From contig NZ_BAEP01000004.1 in assembly GCF_000315015.1 (NCBI RefSeq), positions 62,001-126,000 on the forward strand: 64,000 bases of DNA, written 5' to 3'. Within the stretch, counting starts at the first letter, position 1. Each line of letters begins with the position of its first letter. Shown piece by piece: positions 1 to 8,530 of the stretch. The DNA is from Paraglaciecola mesophila KMM 241. Its GTDB lineage: Bacteria; Pseudomonadota; Gammaproteobacteria; Enterobacterales; Alteromonadaceae. A program made the translations under genes and the position numbers. A model generated the notes under the pieces. The model did no database searches. It saw nothing but the letters and a program-made list of their open reading frames with translations, and was not told the DNA's origin.

Positions 1-1
1 T

Positions 2-610
2 GGCTCGGCGGGACGTAAAAACCTCGATCAAAAATTAATCATCAAAAAAGATTTTTTGTATGCGGCCGCCGCCGTCATGGCGGGCAATATCGAGAAGGCC
101 TCAGAGCTTCTCAATCGTGAAGGCATGGATGACATGACTGATAGCGACGTGCTGCAGATGACCGATGCTATTTCTGCGTGGAAAGGCATAGGTAACGATG
201 AAAAAGCCTCAGAAATACTAGCTTTGTGTAAGATGCGTCTTTCTCAACTAGATGATGGCAATGAGACTACCGTGGCTAACATGCAGGTTGTGAAACGTGA
301 AGAAAGCATTGGCGAGCGCCGACCTGAAGCAATGAAGTTAAACAAAACTGGCTTAGAACATTACATAAAGCACGACTACCAAAAAGCCACCCAGGATTTT
401 TACCAAGCCTATTTGCTCTTCCCTCGGGAGGTGGCTTTTAGTTTAAACTTGCTGCAAAGCTTGGTTGAAGCTGAACAGGGCTCTTATAAAACCATTAATA
501 CGAGGCAGTTTTTATCAGAACTTTCCCGTCGCCAAATGGCCCCTAATAATCAAAAACGCTTGGAAGATATTGCTAAAAAGGTTGAGAAATCCCCTCAGAT
601 CTTTAGCTGA
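2..610 (+). CDS. C-terminal part of a TPR-containing (response-regulator-like) protein, 5' end outside window
   Basis: The reading frame is open from base 2, so the N-terminus lies before the window; an internal TTG at 56 is not needed as a start. The visible ~200 residues are helical and TPR-like: one repeat around AAAAVMAGNIEKASELL and a second around GLEHYIKHDYQKATQDFYQA, followed by a charged tail. This organisation is what I know from the C-terminal half of tetratricopeptide response regulators of Alteromonadales and Vibrio, where a CheY-like receiver precedes the TPRs. The receiver itself is not visible, so that assignment is inference. It converges on the minus-strand hydrolase with only 13 bases between the two stop codons. 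Confidence 0.6.
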   Translation, partial: GSAGRKNLDQKLIIKKDFLYAAAAVMAGNIEKASELLNREGMDDMTDSDVLQMTDAISAWKGIGNDEKASEILALCKMRLSQLDDGNETTVANMQVVKREESIGERRPEAMKLNKTGLEHYIKHDYQKATQDFYQAYLLFPREVAFSLNLLQSLVEAEQGSYKTINTRQFLSELSRRQMAPNNQKRLEDIAKKVEKSPQIFS

Positions 611-623
611 TACATATCTTCGG

Positions 624-1490
624 CTATTGTGTTTTGTCCGTTAGCGGAATAGACATATAACGCAGCCCATTGCTCTGCTTTTGAGGTAACTTCCCTGCTT
701 GCAAGTTCACTTGCAGCGAAGGATAAAGTAGTTTCGGTACCGCAAGCGTAGCATCTCGTTTGTTGCGAAGCGCCACGTACTGCGCCTTACCAACCTGATT
801 ATTCACATGAATATTGGCCGCTTGGCTTTGCGCTACTGTCGTTTGGTATTGCAGTTGCCTACCGTCGGGCTGGTAATCGTGACATACCCAAATTTTATAG
901 TGTGCTGGTAATTGATGAAGGCGACTTATGCTGTCCCACAATAGCCCTGCATCGCCACCAGGGAAATCACATCGCGCCGTGCCACCGTCTGGCATAAATA
1001 GGGTGTCACCGACGAACACATTGTCATCGATGATGTAACTAAGGCTGTCACTTGTGTGCCCTGGCGTACTCATGCTCACCAGCGTGGCTGAGCCAAACTG
1101 CAGTGACTCACCGTCTTGTAATAGTTTGTCAAACGCGTCAAAGCGATGACCTTCCTCTTGTGCATAATTGAACGTCTTGGCAAAGCGTGCTTCCACCGCC
1201 TTAATCCCTTCCCCTATGCACGTTTTAACGCCTGTTTTAGAGTGTAAATAATGTGCAGCACTTAAATGATCTGCATGAGCATGGGTGTCTAATATCCAGT
1301 CCAACGTTAGCTGGTTTTCCTGCAGAAATGCCAACTGCTTATCAGCAAAAGTAGAAGACACTTCCCCAGAAAAAAGATCAAAGTCTAAAACGCTGTCAAT
1401 GATCACAGCGTGTTTACGCTCACTGTCTGACACTATGTAACTGACTGTGCCCGTTGCATCATGATAAAAACCATTTACTTGAACTGTCAT
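624..1490 (-). CDS. MBL-fold hydrolase, persulfide dioxygenase-like (Blh/ETHE1 type)
   Basis: Metallo-beta-lactamase-fold protein of 288 residues. The metal-binding set is complete: THAHADH (H70, H72, D74, H75), H145 in STPGHT, D162 in GDTLF and H204 in CHDY. The THAHADHLSAA form and the GGTARCDFPGG segment fit the ETHE1/Blh branch, iron enzymes that oxidise glutathione persulfide to sulfite. It is divergent from a TauE/SafE permease and a rhodanese, the classic partners in sulfide/persulfide detoxification, which supports the assignment. The shared promoter region carries two palindromes (1503-1540), so the genes are probably controlled together. Substrate is inferred from family and context. 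Confidence 0.85.
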   Translation of the reverse strand: MTVQVNGFYHDATGTVSYIVSDSERKHAVIIDSVLDFDLFSGEVSSTFADKQLAFLQENQLTLDWILDTHAHADHLSAAHYLHSKTGVKTCIGEGIKAVEARFAKTFNYAQEEGHRFDAFDKLLQDGESLQFGSATLVSMSTPGHTSDSLSYIIDDNVFVGDTLFMPDGGTARCDFPGGDAGLLWDSISRLHQLPAHYKIWVCHDYQPDGRQLQYQTTVAQSQAANIHVNNQVGKAQYVALRNKRDATLAVPKLLYPSLQVNLQAGKLPQKQSNGLRYMSIPLTDKTQ

Positions 1491-1502
1491 AAATTACCTC
1501 TT

Positions 1503-1540
1503 GCTAATTAGCATTTAAATATCGTATATTGCAAATATAC
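1503..1540. promoter_or_regulatory. Two palindromes in the divergent promoter of the sulfur genes
   Basis: A perfect 10-bp palindrome GCTAATTAGC lies at 1503-1512, and a 7-bp inverted repeat GTATATT-gca-AATATAC at 1524-1540. Both sit between the hydrolase start (1490) and the permease start (1568). ArsR-family sulfide sensors (BigR/SqrR) act at AT-rich palindromes of this kind in comparable operons, so this is a plausible operator. No regulator gene is adjacent. Confidence 0.45.
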
Positions 1541-1567
1541 AATATTAATCAAAGTTTGTACAAATTT

Positions 1568-2362
1568 ATGTTTCTGATGTTGCTATTGAGTGCAGGATTA
1601 ATTGGGTTAAGTTTAGGCCTATTAGGTGCAGGGGGCTCTATATTAACCGTGCCAGCCCTCACCTTATTCCTAGGTTTAGATGAAAAAAGCGCGATTACCA
1701 GCTCGATGCTAATCGTGGGCCTTATCTCAGCGGTGGGCGGCATCAAAGCCTATCGGAATCGGCAACTGGATTTGTCGATTCTGGTTAGCTTCGGCATTGT
1801 TAGCTTGCCTTTTGCTGCACTGGGCGCGCGCATAGGAATATGGCTACCCCAAGGCAGTCAAACGCTATTGTTAGTGGCTATTATGTGCATCGCTGCTTAT
1901 AAAATGTTTGCCAGCACCGTACGCTCTGACTCAGACACGTCTTCATCTTCCTATACCAACTCAATGGCGACTTCTGTTTCTGCGCCCCCACCAGGCAAAC
2001 GCGCCCTACTAACTGCCGCAGCCTCTGTGGGTTTGATCACGGGTGTGGTCGGTGTCGGCGGTGGTTTTTTAATTGTTCCTGCATTGATATTTTTTACCGG
2101 TATAGGCATGCAAAAAGCGGTTGCAAATAGTTTAGTGCTTATTGTGATCAACGCCTTTACCGCTTTCACTACCATCGCAGTAGGTGGGCATGGCGTTGAG
2201 CTAGACGCCATCATCATTATCACAATGGCCAGTATCGGCGCTATTTGTGTGCTGGCTGGGCAAAGCATTTCATCTCGTTTGGACCAACGTACACTCAAAC
2301 GAGGATTTTCCACTTTGATCGTACTTGTTGCGATTTGGCTGCTAATCAACTTACTTTACTGA
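1568..2362 (+). CDS. TauE/SafE-family sulfite/anion exporter
   Basis: Integral membrane protein of about 264 residues with two homologous halves, each opening with the family signature (GLLGAGGSILTVPAL near the N-terminus, GVVGVGGGFLIVPAL in the middle) and ending in hydrophobic helices. TauE/SafE proteins export sulfite, sulfonates or related anions across the inner membrane. I chose ATG 1568: the upstream TTG at 1529 would put coding sequence across the palindromic operator and adds a polar leader. The stop overlaps the ribosome-binding site of the rhodanese gene, so the two are cotranscribed. With the divergent persulfide dioxygenase-like gene, sulfite export is the likely role. Confidence 0.85.
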   Translation: MFLMLLLSAGLIGLSLGLLGAGGSILTVPALTLFLGLDEKSAITSSMLIVGLISAVGGIKAYRNRQLDLSILVSFGIVSLPFAALGARIGIWLPQGSQTLLLVAIMCIAAYKMFASTVRSDSDTSSSSYTNSMATSVSAPPPGKRALLTAAASVGLITGVVGVGGGFLIVPALIFFTGIGMQKAVANSLVLIVINAFTAFTTIAVGGHGVELDAIIIITMASIGAICVLAGQSISSRLDQRTLKRGFSTLIVLVAIWLLINLLY

Positions 2363-2369
2363 GGTATCA

Positions 2370-2795
2370 ATGATGCAAAACCGTGTATTAGATTATTCCC
2401 AATATATCCAACAAGTGCGACAAACGATTAAAGAAGTCTCCTGCGAAGAATACGCCAAAGATCCCAATGCTTACCCCGTGCTGATTGATGTGCGCGAGGA
2501 CGAAGAGTGTCAGATGGGTGTGTTACCTGGTGCGCACATTATTCCCCGAGGACTACTTGAGGCTAAGCTAAGTGGAGTGGCTATTGGTCATAATGAAGGT
2601 TATAACGAAGTTCACGGCGAAATCGAGCCTTTAGATTGGTTAGCCCAACGCAATATACTGCTATATTGCCGCACGGGAGGGCGTTCCGCGCTGGCGGCAC
2701 AATCGCTGACACGTATGGGGTTAACCCATATCTATTCGCTCGCCGGTGGAACCCAGCGCTGGCGTGAGCTTGGCTATGCTTTTGCTCAACAATAA
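2370..2795 (+). CDS. Rhodanese-domain sulfurtransferase
   Basis: Single rhodanese domain of 141 residues: LIDVREDEE, PGAHIIPRG, and the active-site loop YCRTGGRS with the catalytic Cys at residue 100 intact. The loop length is that of thiosulfate/persulfide sulfurtransferases. The GAGG ribosome-binding site overlaps the permease stop codon (gene gap 7 bases), placing it second in the operon. Probable role is moving sulfane sulfur between thiosulfate, glutathione persulfide and sulfite alongside the divergent dioxygenase. It has no signal peptide, so it is cytoplasmic. Confidence 0.88.
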   Translation: MMQNRVLDYSQYIQQVRQTIKEVSCEEYAKDPNAYPVLIDVREDEECQMGVLPGAHIIPRGLLEAKLSGVAIGHNEGYNEVHGEIEPLDWLAQRNILLYCRTGGRSALAAQSLTRMGLTHIYSLAGGTQRWRELGYAFAQQ

Positions 2796-2891
2796 GTGCG
2801 GATCACGGGTCATGAATATTAATGCGTTAACTAGGGCGTGTTAAATAAAACCTATTTGCATCGAAGTGCAAACCGAGTGCTAGCGATAGCG

Positions 2892-3476
2892 CTAAGGGTA
2901 TAACTTGATGATACCGCTTTTTCCTTCCCAGTCCCCTACCATCCATATTTGTTCAAATGGATGTGTAGGTGGTACATCAATTTTATGCTGCAGCGCCTCA
3001 ATTTGCGCGCGATCCCAAGCCGGATGCGCATTACGAATAACCAGCCAAACGCGTTCAGAGCGGTAAGACTTTCCAGACTTATTAAATAATATTCTATTCA
3101 ACGCTTTAACTAAACGCGCTTCAGGCTCGGTATGTGCTATTAGCTCCCTAAGTTCGGCGCATGTTTTGTCATCAAGGTGACGCCCCAAAATTTGCTTTGC
3201 CTCTAGCTCAGTTCCATATAAATGCGCAATTTCGAGATCCAAACGTTTACCGTCTAATTTACATGACACATCTGGCTTTCTCGGCTTGTTATGCCAAAGG
3301 TGCCGGATTTCATGGCCGCTTTCATGTTCATAACAACGCATAAAAATTTTAGCCGCCTGATGTTCAAGCGCTACTTTTTCTTGCTCGCTACTACTGAGCT
3401 GCTTCACGCAGTTCTCCCAATATTGTGCTTCATTTCGTTTAAAAGCCTTTTCAACGGGTATTTTAACAAGGTCCAT
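2892..3476 (-). CDS. Hypothetical protein, 194 aa, possibly nuclease-like
   Basis: I do not recognise the family. The protein is charged and soluble, with no signal peptide or membrane segment. The N-terminal third is helical. A central stretch KPDVSCKLDGKRLDLEIAHL has an acidic-strand-acidic pattern loosely like the core of PD-(D/E)XK nucleases, but the canonical lysine after the second acid is absent, so this is only suggestive. Trp-rich segments (RVWLVIRNAHPAWDR, IWMVGDW) follow. The gene stands alone between the rhodanese operon and pagL. The ribosome-binding site is weak; ATG 3476 is the only reasonable start. Confidence 0.6.
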   Translation of the reverse strand: MDLVKIPVEKAFKRNEAQYWENCVKQLSSSEQEKVALEHQAAKIFMRCYEHESGHEIRHLWHNKPRKPDVSCKLDGKRLDLEIAHLYGTELEAKQILGRHLDDKTCAELRELIAHTEPEARLVKALNRILFNKSGKSYRSERVWLVIRNAHPAWDRAQIEALQHKIDVPPTHPFEQIWMVGDWEGKSGIIKLYP

Positions 3477-3641
3477 TGTTGCATCTTAATAGTGAACCAA
3501 CCCCCCTGAATACTTGCCTTAGCTATGTGCAGCATAACAATGCATTAATAGTCTGTTTAATACGTAAATAAATATAATCAGAATACTAAAATAATGTAAA
3601 CATTCTTTAAATAGGCTATTAAAAATAACTACAGTTCGATA

Positions 3642-3655
3642 TTACCGAACGGTAA
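3642..3655. promoter_or_regulatory. TetR-type palindrome upstream of the pagL-like gene
   Basis: TTACCG-aa-CGGTAA is a perfect 6-bp inverted repeat with a 2-base spacer, 88 bases before the pagL-like start. Its size and symmetry are those of operators for small dimeric repressors (TetR family). No regulator is encoded next to it. Confidence 0.35.
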
Positions 3656-3743
3656 AGTCGATTTATTGCAGCAATAAAACTAATTTTTTTGATTTTTCGT
3701 CCCTATCTAGTAGTCACACATTAACTTAGCTAGAGACACACAC

Positions 3744-4286
3744 ATGCGTACACTTCTTATTATTATTGCCTTACTCGGCAGCTACTTCGTTACCCCTTCT
3801 GCTCAAGCCGCAAAGCAAGGCATCGCGGTTGATTACCTTTTAGGCTCAGATGACATTCAAGGCATACGTTTAGCCTATCGCCCTTATGCAACACAGTTAA
3901 CACAAATTAAATGGTTGGGAAATTTAGACATTTACTGGGAAGTCAGTATGAACTTCTGGGAAGTGGGTGAGCAGAACCGCCATGAAACAAATTACGCTGT
4001 GGCGATATCACCGGTCATTTCTAAGCAGTTCGCGACCATTGCTAACAAATACCCCCTAAGATGGGAATTCGGTATCGGAGTTTCGTTAGTAGAAGACACC
4101 CGGTTTGCAGGTAAAGATATTGGCTCTCACTATCAGTTTGAAGACCGTTTGGGCTTAGTGACTGATTTTGGTGAGAACATGAATCACTCGGTGGCATTGC
4201 GCTACATGCACTATTCGAATGGCGGCTTGAATGACCATAACCCAGGTGTAGACTTTCTTAACGTGTCATACGCGGTTTACTTTTAG
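3744..4286 (+). CDS. pagL: PagL-type lipid A 3-O-deacylase (acyloxyacyl hydrolase)
   Basis: Outer-membrane beta-barrel of 180 residues with a clear signal peptide (hydrophobic start ending in PSAQAA) and a terminal aromatic residue. The C-terminal HYSNGGL...NPG signature is that of PagL, which removes the 3-O acyl chain from lipid A. H156 and S158 match the catalytic His and Ser; the third position, 14 residues after the His where PagL has Glu, is Asp (D170 in NPGVDFLNV). The spacing is conserved, so Asp probably serves as the acid. Monocistronic: about 270 bases of upstream DNA with an operator-like palindrome, and a hairpin terminator downstream. Confidence 0.8.
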   Translation: MRTLLIIIALLGSYFVTPSAQAAKQGIAVDYLLGSDDIQGIRLAYRPYATQLTQIKWLGNLDIYWEVSMNFWEVGEQNRHETNYAVAISPVISKQFATIANKYPLRWEFGIGVSLVEDTRFAGKDIGSHYQFEDRLGLVTDFGENMNHSVALRYMHYSNGGLNDHNPGVDFLNVSYAVYF

Positions 4287-4320
4287 TTGTTACCTATACA
4301 GCGTCAAAACATCTCAAACG

Positions 4321-4353
4321 GCTCGCCCAGAAGCTTAGCTAAATTGGGCGAGC
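4321..4353. terminator. Hairpin between convergent pagL and dipeptidase genes
   Basis: GCTCGCCCA and TGGGCGAGC form a perfect 9-bp stem with a 15-base loop, between the stop codons of two convergent genes. There is no long T run, so it may act as a weak bidirectional terminator. Confidence 0.55.
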
Positions 4354-4379
4354 GTATTACTGAGTTACCTTAGCTCGTG

Positions 4380-5618
4380 CTATTTGCTACTGGTTTTTAA
4401 GCTTTCAGCATAATCGTGAGCTTGTTGTAACACCCTAAGTGCGTTGCCACCCCAAATATCTGCTAAGTCGCTTTTGCTGTAGCCTTCATCCAGTAGACGT
4501 TTTGTGATCTTAGGTAGATTAACTACATCCATCATGTCATCAACACCACCGCCGCCATCCCAATCTGCACCAATGCCAACATGCTTAGGCCCAACAACGT
4601 TTAATGCATGAAGGAAGTGCTCCATAAACACTTCAAATGATGCTTTAACAGCCGGATGCTCATGATCGATTTCTCGTCGCTTCTCCAGTAAAACACTGCG
4701 CTCACTACCCTCTTTAACCAACTTCATTAACCCTTTGTAGGCCTCTTTACGCTCTGGGTCATCAGGCAATTTTTCAAGGTACTCACTGTACGCATTCATC
4801 TGAATAACGCCCCCTGACTCAGCTAACTGTTTAAGCAAAGCATCGTCAACGTTACGTGGGTGATCGTAAATCGCTTTACTGCCAGTGTGCGACAAAATAA
4901 TCGATGTTTTTGACAAGCGGATCATATCTTTTACCGTTTCATCATGGGCATGAGAGCCATCCAGCACAATCCCTAAACGATTGGCCTCAGCCACCAGCTC
5001 TTCGCCTAAAGGCGATAACCCATCCCACTGTGTGCCACCGGGATCGGTGGAGCTATCACCAAACTGATTGTTTTTGAAATGCACTGGGCCAGCCATACGC
5101 AAACCAAACTTATAGAAGGTTTCAAGCAAGCTAATATCAGTCCCTAGCGGGTAGGCATTTTCCATGCTCATGTACACAATATGCTTGCTGTTCTTCTTAA
5201 TCTTTGCGGCATCGGCAGATTCAGTGGCAAATTCAAACACTTGTGGGTTTGCCGACACCATAGTGCGAATCGCCAAAGCACGCAGTAAGGCCGTATCACG
5301 ACTTTGCTCATAGCCCCCCTTGGTCAGCTCGCCTTGGGGAGAATACACAGCCCAAAAGCCGCCATCCAATGCGCCTTCTTGCATACGCGGCACATCCACT
5401 TGAGAATAATCATGCCCATAGGAATGCCGTTCAAGAATATTAAAGCCAGGCACAACCAGATTTGCCGGCGTATCAAGGTGGGTATCCAAAGTGATTAAGC
5501 TGCGCTGAATAGCCGTTGCATCTTCTATTGATACAGCTGCATCTGCTGCCTGACAGCACAACAAACCTAGGGTGATAGAAAGCACCTTTTTGTTAAAATT
5601 ATACATATGTTTACTCAT
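4380..5618 (-). CDS. Exported membrane dipeptidase, peptidase M19 family
   Basis: Renal-dipeptidase-type zinc peptidase of 412 residues with an N-terminal signal peptide (cleavage near ADAA). Zinc-binding features: H47 and D49 in LDTHLDTP, E153 in YMSMENAYP, then the His in LDGSHAHDE and in LSHTGSKAIY, and a C-terminal GIGADWDGGGG segment. M19 enzymes cleave dipeptides, including D-containing ones, and act in the periplasm when exported. The start is 5 bases after the stop of the receptor gene 5624-7966, so the two form an operon. That suggests import of a peptide or peptide-linked ligand followed by periplasmic cleavage. Confidence 0.88.
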   Translation of the reverse strand: MSKHMYNFNKKVLSITLGLLCCQAADAAVSIEDATAIQRSLITLDTHLDTPANLVVPGFNILERHSYGHDYSQVDVPRMQEGALDGGFWAVYSPQGELTKGGYEQSRDTALLRALAIRTMVSANPQVFEFATESADAAKIKKNSKHIVYMSMENAYPLGTDISLLETFYKFGLRMAGPVHFKNNQFGDSSTDPGGTQWDGLSPLGEELVAEANRLGIVLDGSHAHDETVKDMIRLSKTSIILSHTGSKAIYDHPRNVDDALLKQLAESGGVIQMNAYSEYLEKLPDDPERKEAYKGLMKLVKEGSERSVLLEKRREIDHEHPAVKASFEVFMEHFLHALNVVGPKHVGIGADWDGGGGVDDMMDVVNLPKITKRLLDEGYSKSDLADIWGGNALRVLQQAHDYAESLKTSSK

Positions 5619-5623
5619 ATTTA

Positions 5624-7966
5624 TTAAAACGCCACGGTTAGAGAGGCTTGGAAATTACGTGGATTAAGCGGGCGATAAAAGGCCGAGCCGACGAACGCAA
5701 AGGACAATACTTCTTCGTCAAATAAATTGTCCACGTTAAAGCGAAGACTAACGTTTTCCGGCATACCAAAGGGATTGACGCCGCCTAAATCCACGTACGC
5801 GCTGACAATAGTGTAACTGTCCATCGTATAGGTTTCAGCGTAATCGGTAAAACGACTACCCGTATATTTCGCTGACATATTCGCCACTAACCACTCGGTA
5901 GGCTCATACGTAATACCGGCGGTCATCAACCATTCTGGGCTGTCCGCTAAGCGGCTGCCTTCGGGATTGCTGCCAAAGCCATCTGCCAAGGTAGCATCTT
6001 TGTAGGAAATGTTAGCGTTCAAATACAACTGCTTGTTAAATGCCGCGGGTTGATACACACCACTTAACTCAAAACCGTAGGCTTCTGATGCGCCGCCATT
6101 GATGTAAAAACTTTCTGGTTGCTGAGTGGCTGGGTTAAAAACATTGCTGGCAAACAGGCGGTTATCGAATCGCGTGTAGAACAGCGCCAATGCGGCATTA
6201 AACGTTTCTTGATTGGTACGGTAACCCACTTCAAAGTTATCTGCTTCTTCACCCTCAGGCGTTTCAGGCTCGAAACTCAATGCGTTATCGTAAATATCGT
6301 CGGTGCCGCTGGGTAGCGCATAGTTTTTAGAGTAAGAGGCAAAGATTTGATCCGTGTCGTTTACGCTATACACAGCACCGATAGAAGGTAAAAAGTGTTT
6401 ACTGAATTCCCCACCCACAGATTGCGGACCATAACCTGCTTCACTGTTTATTTCATAATCCGCGTAATCTCGATAGCCATCTAGGGTGTAATCCACACTC
6501 AAAGACTTAATACCAAGCTCTAGCTTCAACGCATCATCGAGTAAGCTAATGGTGTCTTTTAGGTAAAACTGGGTGGTTTCTCGTACTGCAGTATAATCAC
6601 GTCTGTAGTAGGCGACTTCATCCCAAATCACATCCCCATCGGCGCTACCGCCGGTTTTGTTCAAGCGTTGCTGGGTGCGATTGTAGGTGTCTTTTTCCTG
6701 CCAACCACCAAACTCAATCACATTGTTTTCAAGCTCTAGGGTAAAATCAGCCACAAAGCCTTTACGGTCACCACCTACCGAAGAAAGACCATATTGCACC
6801 CCGCGAGGATGCACCACATCAAGGCCAGCCGCGGCCTGGCGTTCATAAATACCCAAGGTATTTGTGTAGGAATCAGGTGATACGCCGTAGCCGTCCTTGT
6901 CTTCAAAATAATAGGTGCCGGCAAACTGTAGGTTGTCGGTTAAGTAGGTTTCAAGTTGCAACGAGTAGAGTTGATCGTCTCGTACGTTGACTCTGTCTTC
7001 ATAGTAACTAGTACAATTACTACCGGTGAAAACAGGGGTGAAGTCGCTATCGTCAATCGCTCCATCCTGATTGAAATCATATACTTGCTCCATGGCACCG
7101 ATACAACCTTCGGGGATCGATTCTAGGTAGCTGTAGTGATAGTCGTTATCAAACGTGGCTTCGGTGCCAGACGGTGAGTCATAATCAAAAAAGTCGTTTG
7201 AAACATAATTAAATGACAGTTTGGTATCTGCACTAAACGCGTAAACCGCTTTGGCTTCAATATGCTCTCGGTCGATGGTGCCTGGGCCACGCCATAAATC
7301 GCTGTCGGTTTTCGAGCGGCTCACAAACGCTTTAAAACCATTGATATCACCCGTTTCCAATTTGATGAACGAGCGCTGTAGATCGTCATCACCCACTGTC
7401 AGTGACATCATGCCGCCCATCTCGTCTGACGGATCAACCGAGTAGTAAGAAGCAATAGGACCCAGTGTGGAATAACTAGGAGCTGACACATCCCCTGCAC
7501 CAGGTGAAGCGACCACAGAGGCCAAGTTTTCGTTGTCCACGTATCTGAAAATTGGGCTACCACCAAACGCGTCTGAGCGGCCCATAGGTACACCATTTAA
7601 TACGAAGCCCATTTGGCTCAAGTTAAATGCTCGCACATTCACCGAGTTACCAAACTCATATAAACCCAAGGCTCCATCTGTTTGCACATTAAAACCTGGC
7701 AGACTCTCGAGCATTTTTAAACCTGAAATCCCCCCTGGGGCTGACAGCAAGGCTTCCCGAGTCACGGCCAGGGTATTAGTCACCTCGCCGGTTCCTATCG
7801 CCACTTCGGTTTCAGATATTCGGCGACCCATAACCTGAATTTTCTCAGGCGCATCTTCTAGTGCAGTGTCATCAACCTCTTGGGCTAATACAGGGTTAAC
7901 AGTGAATAACGCGGCAAGGGACACGCTAAGTAAAGTAGGACGAAAATATTGGTTGGCTGTTTTCAT
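5624..7966 (-). CDS. TonB-dependent receptor with a Ca2+-loop-like insertion
   Basis: Outer-membrane receptor of 780 residues from ATG 7966, which has AGGAA upstream and begins a normal signal peptide (MKTANQYFRPTLLSVSLAALF). An upstream in-frame ATG at 8068 would bury the signal and is rejected. Plug domain at about residues 40-190 (NVRAFNLSQMGFVLNGVP), then a beta-barrel ending in a terminal Phe. Residues 297-308 read DFNQDGAIDDSD, an EF-hand/dockerin-type calcium loop, flanked by Cys 288 and Cys 318 that could form a disulfide. This lies where an extracellular loop is expected. Cotranscribed with the M19 dipeptidase. Ligand unknown. Confidence 0.88.
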   Translation of the reverse strand: MKTANQYFRPTLLSVSLAALFTVNPVLAQEVDDTALEDAPEKIQVMGRRISETEVAIGTGEVTNTLAVTREALLSAPGGISGLKMLESLPGFNVQTDGALGLYEFGNSVNVRAFNLSQMGFVLNGVPMGRSDAFGGSPIFRYVDNENLASVVASPGAGDVSAPSYSTLGPIASYYSVDPSDEMGGMMSLTVGDDDLQRSFIKLETGDINGFKAFVSRSKTDSDLWRGPGTIDREHIEAKAVYAFSADTKLSFNYVSNDFFDYDSPSGTEATFDNDYHYSYLESIPEGCIGAMEQVYDFNQDGAIDDSDFTPVFTGSNCTSYYEDRVNVRDDQLYSLQLETYLTDNLQFAGTYYFEDKDGYGVSPDSYTNTLGIYERQAAAGLDVVHPRGVQYGLSSVGGDRKGFVADFTLELENNVIEFGGWQEKDTYNRTQQRLNKTGGSADGDVIWDEVAYYRRDYTAVRETTQFYLKDTISLLDDALKLELGIKSLSVDYTLDGYRDYADYEINSEAGYGPQSVGGEFSKHFLPSIGAVYSVNDTDQIFASYSKNYALPSGTDDIYDNALSFEPETPEGEEADNFEVGYRTNQETFNAALALFYTRFDNRLFASNVFNPATQQPESFYINGGASEAYGFELSGVYQPAAFNKQLYLNANISYKDATLADGFGSNPEGSRLADSPEWLMTAGITYEPTEWLVANMSAKYTGSRFTDYAETYTMDSYTIVSAYVDLGGVNPFGMPENVSLRFNVDNLFDEEVLSFAFVGSAFYRPLNPRNFQASLTVAF

Positions 7967-8530
7967 GTGCGTGGTTCCTAGTCTGTTTACATTGGTGTGA
8001 GCTTTTTTAAATACCATTTGCTGGAATAGCGTTTCGATAAATACCTTCTGCGAGGATTCACTAACCACATCACAATAAATGTACCAATCGGACTAAAACC
8101 ACTCATAAAAAATCTGTAGGGTCCTCAAAGGGCACATTTTTACTGCGATTGAACACAGATCTGACGAGTAAACAAAACACAGAGAAGAGGAGGTACTGAA
8201 ACAAATCGGGCGGCGGAATGCCTAGCCCCTGCACCACAAAGAATAAAAACGCACCAAAAATGCAAATTGTAACAAATAATAAATTCGGGCAATATAATTG
8301 GCGAAAACCCCGTATTTATTAGCCTGAGCAAGGTCTAACCAGTACTAGAAGTGATTGCGCGGCATGTAAAAGAGGTCGAAACTGAGCCGTTAATTCACTC
8401 GCTACACACCTTTAAATTAATAAGAAGGGATAAACCCTCGAGCACTTACAGGTCGGTCAGTTGGGTAGTTAGCACGAACTCTAGAAAGCGATAGGCATCG
8501 CTAAAAACAATTAATTGAAAGGGACACACC
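7967..8530. other. Intergenic region between two divergent receptor genes
   Basis: 564 bases hold the promoters of both TonB-dependent receptor genes. I see no convincing coding sequence, RNA gene or strong repeat. A 63-codon open frame at 8140-8331 (minus) has no ribosome-binding site or recognisable product. Confidence 0.5.

Noticed and set aside
1529-1567. TTG start for the TauE/SafE permease
   Set aside because: It would place coding sequence over the operator palindrome and adds a non-family leader; ATG 1568 is better.
7967-8068. Longer N-terminus of the minus-strand receptor
   Set aside because: The signal peptide begins at ATG 7966, which has its own ribosome-binding site.
8140-8331. 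63-codon minus-strand frame between the divergent receptors
   Set aside because: No translation signal; lies in a promoter region.
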